Of a stretch of 64,000 nucleotides of DNA, positions 35,105 through 46,388 are shown piece by piece. Numbering within the stretch: the stretch's first letter is position 1; every line of letters starts with the position of its first letter. The position numbers and the translations under genes were made by a program. A model generated the notes under the pieces. That model saw nothing but the letters and a program-made list of their open reading frames with translations, did not search any database and was not told the origin of the DNA. The DNA is from Lineus longissimus (lineage: Eukaryota; Nemertea; Pilidiophora; Heteronemertea; Lineidae). Location: assembly GCF_910592395.1 (NCBI RefSeq), contig NC_088320.1:12150501-12214500 (forward strand), written 5' to 3'.

Positions 35105-35211
35105 TAATCAGACAACATACCAGTACCAAGGATGAAATGACTTGGATAGAACATTACAGCATCCTTCTGTACCACATTTGTGCTTTTCTGTAACTGCTTC
35201 GACCAAGAATC

Positions 35212-35253
35212 AATAAAGATTATTCTTTTTTCCTTCTTGCTATACCAAATAAA
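35212..35253 (+). terminator. Two poly(A) signals of the cysteine-knot-like gene
   Basis: AATAAA occurs at 35212-35217 and 35248-35253, about 110-150 bp after the stop codon, followed by T-rich sequence. This fits a short 3-prime UTR and supports exon 3 as the terminal exon. Confidence 0.75.
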
Positions 35254-35919
35254 GAATTAGTTGCAACCAATAAGACTTGTTCCTATGATTCAGTGTTTTT
35301 TTTCGCGCCTATATGTTCCACATATACTGTAGTTTCATGAAAATAACACCACTTCGGGATATTCAAGGCCCGGCCTCTTCTCTCGAGTCTATTCACCAGA
35401 GGTAACCAATGAGTGACTTCGCTGGCCCTTGTGATGGCTCAGCCGAGCTGTCACGGTTACGCTAGATCACTTATTACCGCAGCCCTATTGATTTCAAGTG
35501 TTGTGGGCCTACTGGTCGATGAGTGCGCATGTGGAATGACGTAAAAGGTAAGGCCACTCGCCGACCCTTTATACAGGTTGTATCATAAAACTGAAGCACC
35601 TTTTAGATTGATCCAAACCCCCAAAACAAAAAAAGTCCTTATTAAAACTCTGAAGAAAAATCTACGAATGCTTGCATCAGTAAAGCAAAGTGAGATTCAG
35701 GCAATGATAGTAGTCACGAAATTCCGAAGAAAAACGAGGAGCTCATCCTCTGTTTTTCTACAACCCTCTTTTTTTTATGTAGACTCCCTAGGCCTACGTG
35801 GGAGAAAACAGAATCGAAGTTTCTAGGATTTGTGGTTTTCTTGAGTAATTCTAGGGCATCTTAGGCCTATAAATGAAGCCCCACTGAGGGTACCCACATT
35901 AGAGACAACCTGTGCGACA

Positions 35920-36990
35920 ATGGATGCTGTAGAGCTGCAGAGAAAACGACGCCGGTGCTACACCGTGACAGAAAAACTTGCCTACCTGAGAGACCAGAAG
36001 GAGGCACTTGTGAACGGTACGGTGCGCAGTATGTGAGAGTTCGCCGCCCACTATAACATCCCCTGGGAGACGTTTAGAAGGTGGAATCTCGAGGACCTCG
36101 AGCAGAAGCAAGAACAGGGGCATGGCCGGAAGAAGACGGTGATGGAGCCCCGTGATCCGTTATGGCCACAGGTTGAGGACCAGCTTTACCAATGGCTGCA
36201 GCAGATGAGAGAGCGTCGCTTCGCAGTCTCCGTTCTCGACATTTAAGATAAGGCGTTGGTAGTGTGGCAAAGCTGCAGTGGAATGAGTCAGCCCAAGATG
36301 TCAGAGAAGGGATTCAGCATTGTCGCCCTCAGCTAGGGGATTTCAACGCTTCCATAGGCTGGGTGGAGTGCTTGATGAAGAGACGCCACGTGTCCCTACG
36401 GAAGAATACAACGACCGTCCCCGCTGATGCTGCTGCAAGGATCCAGACCTTCCGAGATGCGGTTGCTGGGAGCATCGATCATCTTGATATAAAGATGCGG
36501 TTCTTCTTTAATATTGACCAAACATTTGTCCTGTTTGATATGAGAACCATGTACACGGCCAACACCACGGGGAGAAGGCCATAGACGTCCGATTATCCAG
36601 GTCCAATACCAAGCTGGGATACACCGTCACCCTCTGCATCGCAGCCTCTGGAGCAAAGTTGCCGGCGCACATCACCTTCCCCAGAACAGGTTTCGTCCGG
36701 GTGTTTGCAGCCCTCCAAGACAACCCACCAGCAGATGTAAAGATTACCCCATCGGAAACTGGTTGGATGAGGGAGGAAACGGCGCACCACTGGTTAGATG
36801 AAGTCCTATCACCCTACGTCACCGACAACGAGACCGACCAGTTCCTGTTAATCGTCAATCATTATCAGGTCTACCGGACAGAGAACTTCCGGACGAGAGT
36901 CCGCGACATGAGAGGCAGCCTGGATTACGTACCTGCTGGTTGCACATCCCTCGTACAACCGTTAGACGTTGCTGGACAATCTAATAATGT
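35920..36990 (+). pseudogene. pogo/Tigger-like transposase, several stops and frameshifts
   Basis: It starts at ATG 35920 with a basic helix-turn-helix-like region (RKRRRCYTVTEKLAYLRDQ), then meets TGA near 36036 and TAA near 36244. The frame 36264-36584 carries a FNASIGWVECLMKRRHVSLR block and the first DDE aspartate region (FFNIDQTFVLFD). After a shift, 36659-37000 carries GWMREETAHHWLDEVLSPYV and the last motif GCTSLVQPLDVA. Where the second catalytic aspartate is expected the sequence reads LLIVNHYQVY, so it seems replaced. The gene is dead although the TIRs are perfect. Confidence 0.88.
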
Positions 36991-37000
36991 GTATCTTTAG

Positions 37001-37597
37001 GTTTGAAAAAAAATTGAATCGGGATTTGCATCGTTCTTTTTTATTCCTTCACTGATCACTTCGGACAAGACTGTACATTCAGAGGGATGTTCGGTTTTGT
37101 CTCCAGATATGTGACGGACAACTTCTCATTCTTACCAATTTCGCACTGCAAAGTATCTTTGAAAGCACGAAGCTGGTAAGGGATGATAAGACCCGAAGAA
37201 ATGCTCCATTACCTCCCTGAGCAGTGCCTCACTTTGAAAGGGCAGGTCAGTCCCTAAAACCAGCAGAAGCCAATATGTCGGTTGGACTTTTTTCATGGAC
37301 ACCCTGTACACTATCAGCCATTAGCACTGGGACACCCTTTACACTACCAATGACGATTAGTTGAAAATGTTCTGGGACACTCAGTACAATGGCCGAAGGC
37401 CCGATCCCATTATCCCATTCATAGGAGACCTACGAATCGGTTTCAACAACCCAAACAATAAGGATCGGACTCGAAACTGAAGTATATTGGATATGAGGCC
37501 TGGACAACCCTCTCTGGAATCCCAGCCAATGATCGGCCTTCTCAACAGCTCTGTTCGCCACCCTATGAGTTAGGGGCGGCGACACCGGCTGTTAATG
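37001..37597. other. 3-prime part of the pogo-like element, non-coding
   Basis: No ORF with transposase similarity after about 36990. It contains a short internal repeat around GGGACAC...TGTACACTA and ACACCCTTTACACTA (about 37300-37340). Confidence 0.5.
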
Positions 37598-37620
37598 AAG
37601 TGGTGTTATTTTCATGAAAC

Positions 37621-38110
37621 TACAGTATATCGAGAGGCCGAGTATCATACTGTAATATACTATACTATTTTGTCTGCTTTGGAGAATGGTGGAATATTGA
37701 ATACTACTGTACCAGGATGAGATACTATGCGCTCTTGGTTTCTTTTACAAGTAAATGTCCACATCCTTTTGGGCATCCTGAACCTCAAGCCAACACTCGG
37801 CACCAACGATCGAGGGGATGAGGATACGACTGACTCTGGTTTTTCGAGGACCTTTTGGGCCGCTGGGCGAAAACTACTGGCGCAATTTCTTCAAAGTTTG
37901 ACCTCAGACCAAAAGTACTTTTGCCTTTAAGCAACCAGTAATTGGTCTCTATAGAACCATATTTTGCTTAATCATTCACTCTACATCCGTGTATACAGTA
38001 TATCGAGAGGCCGAGTATCAAACTGTAATATACTATACTATTTTGTCTGCTTTGGAGAATGGTGGAATATTGAATACTACTGTACCAGGATGAGATACTA
38101 TGCGCTCTTG
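37621..38110. repeat. 373-bp tandem duplication (unit 1 whole; unit 2 split by the element)
   Basis: Segment R (37621-37737) recurs at 37994-38110 with one mismatch. Segment D (37738-37991) recurs at 40741-40994 with two mismatches and equal length (254 bp). In unit 1, R joins D directly (GCTCTTG|GTTTC). In unit 2 the same junction is interrupted by 2630 bp (38111-40740). The unit begins with the last 10 bp of the pogo TIR, so the duplication postdates that insertion. Confidence 0.93.
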
Positions 38111-40740
38111 ACGCAAGGGCCCAACGCGCCGCGTAGCGGCAAAAAAGCCAAGCTGGCGAAACATTTATAACGGGTCACCGTCACTTATTATTGGACTTAT
38201 AGCGCATTTACGGGGTTGCAACTATTTTGCTTTATAGTGTCACCAGGAAAGAAAAGCATGCGACCTAACGCCGATCTATTTGTATAAAGTGATAATTGGA
38301 AGGTATATAGTAGGAAATATCAATAAAATAATCATTCCATTTCGTCTTTTGAGGGCATTTTTGATTGTAAAAAATATATGTGTACGTCACCGTAGTCTCT
38401 GCAATGATAATTTTATCAGAGCAGTCTCGCGCAAGTAGAAGTTCTTTACCTATTAGTTCTTCACTTATTAGTCTCAACGTCTGGCGCAAAGCCAGACGTT
38501 TTCCATTACGATTTCACTACGATGTTTGACAAGAAGGAGCAGTGCGCGAGATATGCTAATGAGCAGACTTCCCTCGCTTGAGTTTCTGAAGAATGTTCCA
38601 TATCGCGCTAAGCTCATCACTACTGATTATGACAGGCGTGCAACGGTAGGTATCTGCTCCCCAAATCCACCCTAATACGGTACAATAAGTTACCATTCGA
38701 TGGGAATGGGACAATGCCCTCACTGTGTATGGAGTCATAGGGATAAGAAGACATTATTCATTAGTGTTGGTACAAGTGATTTTGCCCAAAAAGCATGCGC
38801 ATTCAAAAAACAAAATATGCAAGGTATCACGTACATGACCATGACGACGTGCAGAAAGTGCACTGGCCAGTGCATACCCTATGGCTATGTACTAGTAAAC
38901 ATGGTAAACATGAATCGGCAGTTCATTTTACTCCGAGCTTTTCCTGAAACATATAGCCATGATAATTAGGCCTACCATGTACCATGACCAATAACAGCAC
39001 TAGATCATGTAGATGTCAACAAGTTCACATGAACCGTATAATCCCATGTGGGGCATGCGTCTAAACCAAAGCCCCAAAATCACTTGTTTTGGTCTATTTC
39101 AGTTTCACTTGTGTTTCCCCCGTCTCCCAGTCCATAATACATTTACAGTTTACAATCCCCGATCATGGCCCAACAAAAGGTCATCGTTGACTAAAGGAAC
39201 ACAACTGTTCAATGTATTTATAGTTGAATGCGATCAAACTACGTCTTTTCAATCGTGGATTGTAAATTTAACCCCATGGGCCTAGGGAAGGCCCTATAAC
39301 AATACTTTCGACACAGTTATTATCTCCGCTGCCTCCACCATGTTACACACAGTGCTCACTGCTGATTCTAAAATGCGCCACCTAGTCAAAACAGGACATA
39401 TGTTCTTCTAGGAATAGATCTCTTTCCAATATTTCGTCATTCCACTATCGTCATCACCTCATCATACTTTCATTGACATTACAGGCACACATCCACAGAG
39501 CACTCTTCAAATCATCTACACAGTGGTTATCCAACTAGGATTATAAAGGTAATTTCTTAGCCCCGCACAGTGGGTTTCAGTCTTGATAAAGGGGCACTAT
39601 CCAAGATAAAGTTACAAGAAGTAGTCAATAGGGGTCTCTCACCTCTCACTGTATGTCCACACTATTCACGCTTGTACGAGGAATACATTCAATGCTGAAT
39701 CTAACAACACCCAGTGCCCTTACTCTGTATATTAGTCTCTGGAAGATGGCCCATTTCACTCCTTCCTTCTACTTCACCTATAGTCTCATTGCAAACGCCT
39801 CAGTTCTATGATATCACATTCACTTTCAGCTGTCATGCAACGCAACAACTGTGCTATCTGCCATCGCACATCAACGAAGAAGTGCAGCCGCCCACATTCC
39901 ATCTCACGTCTGTCCGACCAGCTGCAATCCTCGAGGACGCCCCACTGCACCACGATTTCACTACGATGTTTGACAAGAAGGAGCAGTGCGCGAGATAGGC
40001 TAATGAGCAGACTTCCCTCGCTTGAGTTTCGGAAGAATGTTCCATATCGCGCTAAGCTGACCACTGCTGACCATGACAGGCGTGCATTGGACTGGTGCAG
40101 GTTGGAACTGAACATTGAATATGCTGGTGGTGACGCTTTCTGATGAGAAGTTGGTCGTGACTGATGCAGTATCCTTGGACTTGTCCACAGCATCGTTCAA
40201 TCATTGCTCTCTGAGCTGCCTTGATTCTGTACTTACCCAAATACTAAGACCAAATGCCTGTTGACTGTGCTTTAAGAGAGACTAGCGCCATGCCTAGAGT
40301 TATGACTGACCCCTATTGGCAAATTTGTATGACTTTATCTTGCCTACCTAGCTGCTGCCTATGGTCTCCCTTTAACTGCGGAACACTTCAAAGTCGATAA
40401 AATGCCATGTTCCACCTTTTAATGTGTTCAGACCGCCATTTTCAAAATAATCAAGTCAGGACACTGCCTTCTAGTCTCATAATAAATTTTGCTTTCCTCA
40501 ATAATAACATTTTTCTTCTTCAATGCTTTCATCATTCCAAACTTCTCCTCCTCTGACTTTTACAGGGGTACAGTCATGGCAATCAAAACCCAAATACTGA
40601 GACCAAATGCCTGTTGACTGTGCTTTAAGAGAGACTGGCGCTATGCCTAGTCTCTCTTAAAGCACAGTCAACAGACACCAACCCCCTCAGACTCAGAAAC
40701 CACAAACGCCCAACCCTTCCTGCTACCTTAATACTTCTGG
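38111..40740 (-). mobile_element. Unclassified transposable element, copy 2 (internally deleted, inverted)
   Basis: Reverse-complement relationship to 7564-15467: its right end (GGAAGGG...CTTCTGG side) equals 7564 onward, and its left 116 bp equal 15352-15467. The internal joint, equivalent to 10790/15353, lies near 38226 and has a 2-bp AA overlap, as expected for a microhomology deletion. It lacks the MITE and the extra tandem segment of copy 1. Insertion is exact relative to the empty unit next door, with no target duplication beyond 0-1 bp. ORFs are short and mirror those of copy 1. Confidence 0.85.
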
Positions 40741-40994
40741 GTTTCTTTTACAAGTAAATGTCCACATCCTTTTGGGCATCCTGAACCTCAAGCCAACACT
40801 CGGCACCAACGATCGAGGGGATGAGAATACGACTGACTCTGGTTTTTCGAGGACCTTTTGGGCCGCTGGGCGAAAACTACTGGCGCAATTTCTTCAATGT
40901 TTGACCTCAGACCAAAAGTACTTTTGCCTTTAAGCAACCAGTAATTGGTCTCTATAGAACCATATTTTGCTTAATCATTCACTCTACATCCGTG
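40741..40994. repeat. Second D segment, right flank of element copy 2
   Basis: Equal in length to 37738-37991 with two substitutions (GAGAATACG for GAGGATACG; CAATGTTTG for CAAAGTTTG). It closes the second unit of the tandem duplication. Confidence 0.93.
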
Positions 40995-41745
40995 CAGTGG
41001 CCAATCAGCGCCACCCGTGGGGTCTAACGGTATTAGGCTAGCTCGTTTGCATACCTTTAACGCGTTCAATTTCTAGCGCCGCGCTTCGGTAAGCACCGGA
41101 TCTCGGGCCTTGAAGCGCATGCCCAGTATGAATCGAGCCCGAACGCTTTGGCACCAGGCCCGAGTAACATTATGGTAATGTAGCGTAAAAAGAAATGACC
41201 AGACACACTACCGGGTGTGCGTTGCGTTAACAACAAAAACTACTTACTAATCTTATTGACCAATTTTTTTCACATCTAAATATCAATTTCTTTCAACAGC
41301 TATTATATTTTTGCCAGAAAAGTGCAGTCTGATGCAATAAACACATTTCTTGTATTTCGCAAAGCCGGTGTAATGTTTTTGAGTGTTTCTATTTTTGAGT
41401 GTTTCCCCTCATTGTTTGGGAACGCTAAAAGATAGATTGACAAGTTCTTCTGTGTTTCCCCCTATTGAAAAGTCATGGTCTCTCTAGCTGCCTATTGTTT
41501 GGAAACACTGACACATGGGAAACAACCACAGATGTTACACCGGCATTTACAGGCTCGTTTGGCATACTTTCTCGAAGGTCACGTGCGGCGGCCATTTTAT
41601 GTCGAAGTAACCCGCTCGCAGGGTCGCTCACTTCGGCCTGGCGCCAGTACCAAAACGAACGAGTGATAAACCCTTCATCCTTATTCTGGCCTTTCTATTT
41701 CATAGGATTTGAATGGAAATACGAATAAAAATCTTCAAACGCTTG
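40995..41745. other. Intergenic region
   Basis: No supportable gene. A short ORF at 41465-41728 lacks family signal. GTGTTTCCCC-type motifs recur at about 41385-41460. Confidence 0.45.
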
Positions 41746-43048
41746 TTAGTTTTGTTCAAAATCATTATCTACCTTATAAAAAAGTGTTATTGTCAACTTG
41801 ATTGTTTTAAAATTGTTCACTTAGCCAAACAGTTGTGATCCATGGTTTTTATATGAATAACAAACATCTAGTTGACATTTAAATTTAGACAAATATTTGG
41901 ATAATCAGAGTATTTTTTTTTGTTGTACTACAACGTTTAGGCCAACTATAGACTAATTAGGGGAAGATTTTCTCCTCTAGACTCCCTTGGAACTCCATCG
42001 CATCATCCTAATTTGGTCTCCTTATGGTGTGGAACGAGGTCGGTCCACTGCGTCCGGTGTGTAAACGGAGCAGGTTCACATAAAAACTCCGTTTAGGCTA
42101 CTCTTTCCTTTAAATCTTGCCTGATTATAACTTTTATCAAACGTCGATAAAAGATCGCAAGGTTTTCATCGGGAAACAAAAAGGCGTGAAGTACAAGGCT
42201 TCAAATAGATAGCGCTGACATCAGAATTACTTGAAGGCGATATGCCGTTACATGACTTAAAGGCGATATGCCGAAACAATCTGATTATAGGGCCCTCCAG
42301 TATATACCCGAGGTCACAGACTGAAATTAACGACGGTGAGGGCTAAGCAGATGTGTATTAGTGGATTTCTATTTAACTGGACCACAAGTAATACGAACGG
42401 TGTTCCCCTTTAAGGAAGCAGAAAGGGGACGAGTTTACGGATAACAAAAACTGAAACATGGACAAGTCACTAGTCAGTTATGAACTCTCCATTTGTACAC
42501 AGGTCACGTCGCACCAACAACTTGTAAACCAAATCATCCGCGCATGTTGACAGTGATTTATAATAGCAGCGGCTAAAAACTCAAAAGGGTTACACACGAA
42601 TATAATTATGATGATTTTGCAGGTTGTCCGTGACGAATTACTGACATAACAGCAGATTTTCGATCAAGTTTCTTTCAATTATCGGTTGTCTTTCTTTCAC
42701 ATTTTCTTGAGTGAGCCTTTGCGTTTACACTCCGAGGGCGTTGGACCAGCCTCAATCCTCACCATCAGAATACCAAATTAGGATTACGCAATGGATTGCC
42801 AAGTTATTCTAAGATAAAATCTTCCCCTAATAAGTCTACAGTTGGCCTAAACGTTGTAATACAACAAAAGAAATACTCTGATTATCTACCGGTAAATATC
42901 TGTCTAAATTTGAATGTCAACTAGAGGTATGTTATTCATATAAAAACCATGGATCACAACTGTTTGGCCAAGTTTGGACAATTTTCAAATAATCAAGTTG
43001 ACAAAAACATTTCTCTATACTGTAGATAATGATTTTGAACAAAACTAA
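41746..43048. mobile_element. Fold-back element with about 325-bp inverted arms
   Basis: 41746-42070 pairs with the reverse complement of 42718-43048 along its whole length (for example TTAGTTTTGTTCAAAATCAT at the tip, ATCCATGGTTTTTATATGAA, and GGGGAAGATTTT further in). Substitutions and small indels between the arms show age. The 650-bp interior has no recognisable gene. No target duplication was found. Confidence 0.85.
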
Positions 43049-44037
43049 TATCAAAAGTCAAGGACTTAGTGCGCCCCCCTTTAGGTCGGGAGCACCCCTG
43101 AACCCCCCTACGATAGCGTAACGTTTTTACCGAGTACAGTGGAGGGGAACCCCCCCCCCCCAACCCCCCCCCCATGTTGGGTACATCCATAGTTCCATCC
43201 GACACATTTTTGTTTTCGTAATACATTGTCCTTAGTGAGTGTAAGCCGCTATTATATATAATTCGGGGGACACCCGCCGCACCCCCCATTTTTGCCTTGC
43301 GGCCAGTCAGATTGTTCAACATTCCTTTCCTCAAGTTTTTAAAAGTACACTAGTAAAGTTACCCGTGGTATGGCTTAAGCCACAACCACATTAGCAATTT
43401 TTCTTCAGCAAGATATGATGACACCAGGTGTCGGGTGGAGCTACTTGGAGAACTAAACTTGCTGTGTCGTCCAGACTAAACATGAATTCTCCACAACACT
43501 TCCTAAAGATTCAGTGGGAAAGAGAGTCCAGATCAAAATTACTCGTTTACTGGCCTCTCTTTAGCAAGGAGGGTGCTAAAGGTTGGGTTACAGCATATTT
43601 CACAATTCGAGTGCCTGTTTTATACACCACACCTAAAATGCAAACGCCATAAAAATTTCCAACTTGTACAAAAATACGCCCCAAATTAATTTACAATATA
43701 GACCTAGGTCAAGTTTTTACATTACAACCCACCCAGAATGTAGAAATGCTTGTTTTCCCCTCAATGCTGTTGAAAACACTGGTTAGAAAGTGGTGCTGCA
43801 CCATCCACATTACAAATAGTGACCACCTGGAGTGACAACATGTTGCTTGAAAATAGAACAGGCAGCTCAGACAACAATACTGGTGGAAATTATCAAATTA
43901 CTTGAATAAGAAAAGTTGTTGAGTTGACCACACTATTCACAGGTGTGTTCTGAGGTCTGGATGGAATTAAAATTCCATTAAAAATTGCTAATCTGGTTGT
44001 GGCTTTATAGGTCCACTCCTACAAATAACCGCCCATA
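43049..44037. other. Intergenic, with C/G tracts
   Basis: Contains C tracts at about 43151-43173 and CCCCC-rich sequence up to 43290. No supportable gene. Confidence 0.45.
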
Positions 44038-44817
44038 GTATGGGCGGTTATTTCCGCATTAAATGATGGCCTAAAACGCGTCTTTATAACTGGCGACTCG
44101 TGTGTGTGTGTAGAGCAACCCGTGCGTACAGAGCAAAACGCGCGTTTCTGACTCGCGACCCCTACAAAGAACATAACGCGAATGTATAACTACTGTCGCA
44201 TAAACGTGCCGTCGGATAACTAGTGTCGGATAAGTGCTGTCGGATAACTGCTGTCGCATATAAGGTTCCTCAGCCTCCCGCATCGCGGCGCTCTTGTGTC
44301 TTGATGATTATTGTTTTTGCTCTAAGCGACATACGATTTACCAATTGGTAACTGTAATGTAGAAGGCAATATTATCAACCCGATTATCAAGAGGGACCTG
44401 GTCCTGGATAGGCCTGCCCAACAAATTCACAACGTCTTGCAGCATGCGTGCTGCCCGCTGGAGCACATGTTGATCTTGATTAGTGGCCATTTTTTTCTTC
44501 TGTCTCAAACTCGGGATTACGTCGCTTAGAGCAAAAGTAATAATAACTAGCGCCGCGATGCGGGAGGTTGAGGAACCTTATATGCGACAGCAGTCATCCG
44601 ACAGCACTTATCCGACACTAGTTATCCGACACTAGTTATCCGACGGCACGTTTATGCGACAGTAGTTATACATTCGCGTTATGTTCTTTGTAGGGGTCGC
44701 GAGTTAGATACGCGCGTTTTGCTCTGTACGCACGGGTTGCTCTACACACACACACGAGTCGCCAGTTATAAAGACGCGTTTTAGGACATCATTTAATGAG
44801 GAAATAACCGCCCATAC
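44038..44817. mobile_element. 780-bp fold-back element with about 295-bp arms
   Basis: 44038-44330 and 44521-44817 are inverted copies, from the tip GTATGGGCGGTTATTTCC to the inner GCTCTAAGCGAC. Each arm contains several GTCGGATAA-type subrepeats. Just outside the left tip a second inverted tip (AAATAACCGCCCATA, 44023-44037) makes a local palindrome, as if two elements met end to end. The 190-bp centre carries a 50-codon ORF. Confidence 0.9.
44338..44490 (-). CDS. 50-codon ORF in the loop of the fold-back element
   Basis: An ATG-to-TAA frame with an amphipathic look: a Gln/Asp-rich start, the segment LQRAARMLQDVVNLLGRP, then charged turns and a beta-like end. It fills almost the whole unique centre between the arms. 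A GTAAAT donor-like site overlaps the stop (TTG|GTAAAT), so it could be a captured first exon. No family is recognised and chance is possible. Confidence 0.25.
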   Translation of the reverse strand: MATNQDQHVLQRAARMLQDVVNLLGRPIQDQVPLDNRVDNIAFYITVTNW

Positions 44818-45717
44818 GGCAGGAGGCGCAGTCCATACTTACGTAAGGGAAGGGGGCAGGGGGTGTACCCCAATGCGTGTAGGCTATAGCATGCATTCAG
44901 GGGGGGCCAAAAATCAGCTTTGCTTTTCATGCGTAATTTTAAATGGATGGACCCTTACTTAGGCTAAATGGATGGCCCCTCCTGACTGCTGATGTCCACT
45001 GCAGGGAGTACAACAAATGACTGCATGGCAGGCAGTTCAGTTATGTACGCAGCATGCACACACAGGGATGCGTTTGAACAGTTCAAGAATAGGAAAACCG
45101 GGAAAAATCATCACTAAAGTGCCTTCGGTACTCTCACTCCCAGAGATTAATTTTTTTTCTGTTTTCCGGTGTTTTAACTGCTGAAACGCGTCGTGCCGGC
45201 CGGCGCAGTGTACAGTGTGTCAGCATGCACAGGCCGGCACAATGTGCAGTGTCAGCAGGCACAGGCCGGCGCAGTGTGCTGTGTAAGCATGCAGCCAGAG
45301 GCCGGCACAGTCATTGACAGTGTGCAGTGCGAGTGACGAACAACAGGCCAGCGCTTCTGTCTATTTAATTCCTCTAAGTTCTGTGTCAGTCTGCTGAACA
45401 TGTTTCTGCACGCAGCATTCTGCACGCAGCATGCACAGGCCGGCGCAATGTGCAGTTGTCAGCATGCACAGGCCGGCACAGTGACGTAGGCCTACGAACG
45501 ACAGGCATGACAGGCCAGCGCTTCTGACATTCTGTCATTCTGTGTCAGTCTGTCTGCCGAGCATGTTTCTGCCCGTGTAATTTAAACAACCAGTACCAGG
45601 TCATGGTGCATAATATAGTAATCTCCAATATCTTAACATTTTGTAATCATAACTGTAACAGAAAGGACGGATAATTACCAAAAACAGGTGCAAAACTCGC
45701 CGGACAACATTGACACT
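44818..45717. other. Intergenic with GC-rich tandem-like repeats
   Basis: 45195-45560 holds several imperfect copies of GCACAGGCCGGCxCAGTGTGCA-like sequence and two copies of an ACAGGCCAGCGCTTCTG... / GTGTCAGTCTG block. No gene is seen. Confidence 0.55.
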
Positions 45718-45881
45718 TTGCAAATTGACTGTTCTTCACTGGTCTGTCACTTTGTTCGCTGATGACGTCATCAACACATTTTGGTTCCCGAAGACTTCAA
45801 CAGATGGCAGGGCGAAAGTTGCAAATTGACTGTTCTTCACTGGTCTGTCACTTTGTTCGCTACTGATGACGTCATCAACAC
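45718..45881. promoter_or_regulatory. Duplicated 60-bp module with CRE-type palindromes
   Basis: 45718-45777 and 45819-45881 are near-identical (TTGCAAATTGACTGTTCTTC ... TTCGCT, with a 3-bp insertion in the second). Each ends in TGATGACGTCATCA, an extended CRE/ATF palindrome (TGACGTCA at 45763-45770 and 45867-45874). They lie 258-369 bp upstream of the ATG at 46132. A promoter or enhancer role is inference. Confidence 0.5.
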
Positions 45882-46131
45882 GGAACGGTCAACTTCGGCA
45901 ATGTCCGGCAATTTCCGTGAGTTTTAGATCAGACAAAATTCCTGAATAAAATCGCTAAAAAGTCCACATTCCCGGCAAATGTTTAGACTGAGAATCGATC
46001 ATTTTGTGAACGGAAAGGTAGTGAAAGGTTAGGTGAAGTTTCAAAGAGACAGTGCGCACGGTTGCCGTGATTTCCTTGGAAGTCTATAGATTTAGTAGTG
46101 TAGATGTAGTTCTTATTTGTTTGTTCCAATC

Positions 46132-46314
46132 ATGGCAAATTGGTTCAATGATGCTCAAGAGAGACAGGATAGTATTACTACTCCCTTCACAGACCGTAGT
46201 TTGTCGTTGTCCGCTAGGGTACAGAAATTCGTTCAATCATGGAACTCTCACCAATTTGCTCGCGCAATCGGTGTTTGGATTATGATTATGATTTTGCTTA
46301 TGAAACGCTGCTAA
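46132..46314 (+). CDS. Small 60-residue protein with hydrophobic C-terminal tail
   Basis: The ORF starts at ATG 46132 with a polar N-terminal half (MANWFNDAQERQDS...) and ends in a short hydrophobic stretch (AIGVWIMIMILLM) plus KRC, the layout of a tail-anchored protein. The hydrophobic part is short for a full membrane span. An AATAAA at 46383-46388, 69 bp after the stop, and the CRE modules upstream give it a gene-like frame. Family is unknown. It may be a last exon or a chance ORF. Confidence 0.4.
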   Translation: MANWFNDAQERQDSITTPFTDRSLSLSARVQKFVQSWNSHQFARAIGVWIMIMILLMKRC

Positions 46315-46388
46315 ATACAAATGATTTTTCTAGTTATGTTGGCATTTTATATCGGTGGGGGTTCAAAAATTTTAATTAATTTAATAAA

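Larger units (their letters stand above)
35322..37630 (+). mobile_element. pogo/Tigger-like DNA transposon with perfect 33-bp TIRs
   Basis: 35322-35354 and 37598-37630 are exact 33-bp inverted repeats (core CTGTAGTTTCATGAAAATAA). The ends lie in ATATA context, consistent with TA target duplication. A broken pogo-superfamily transposase lies between them. Confidence 0.92.
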
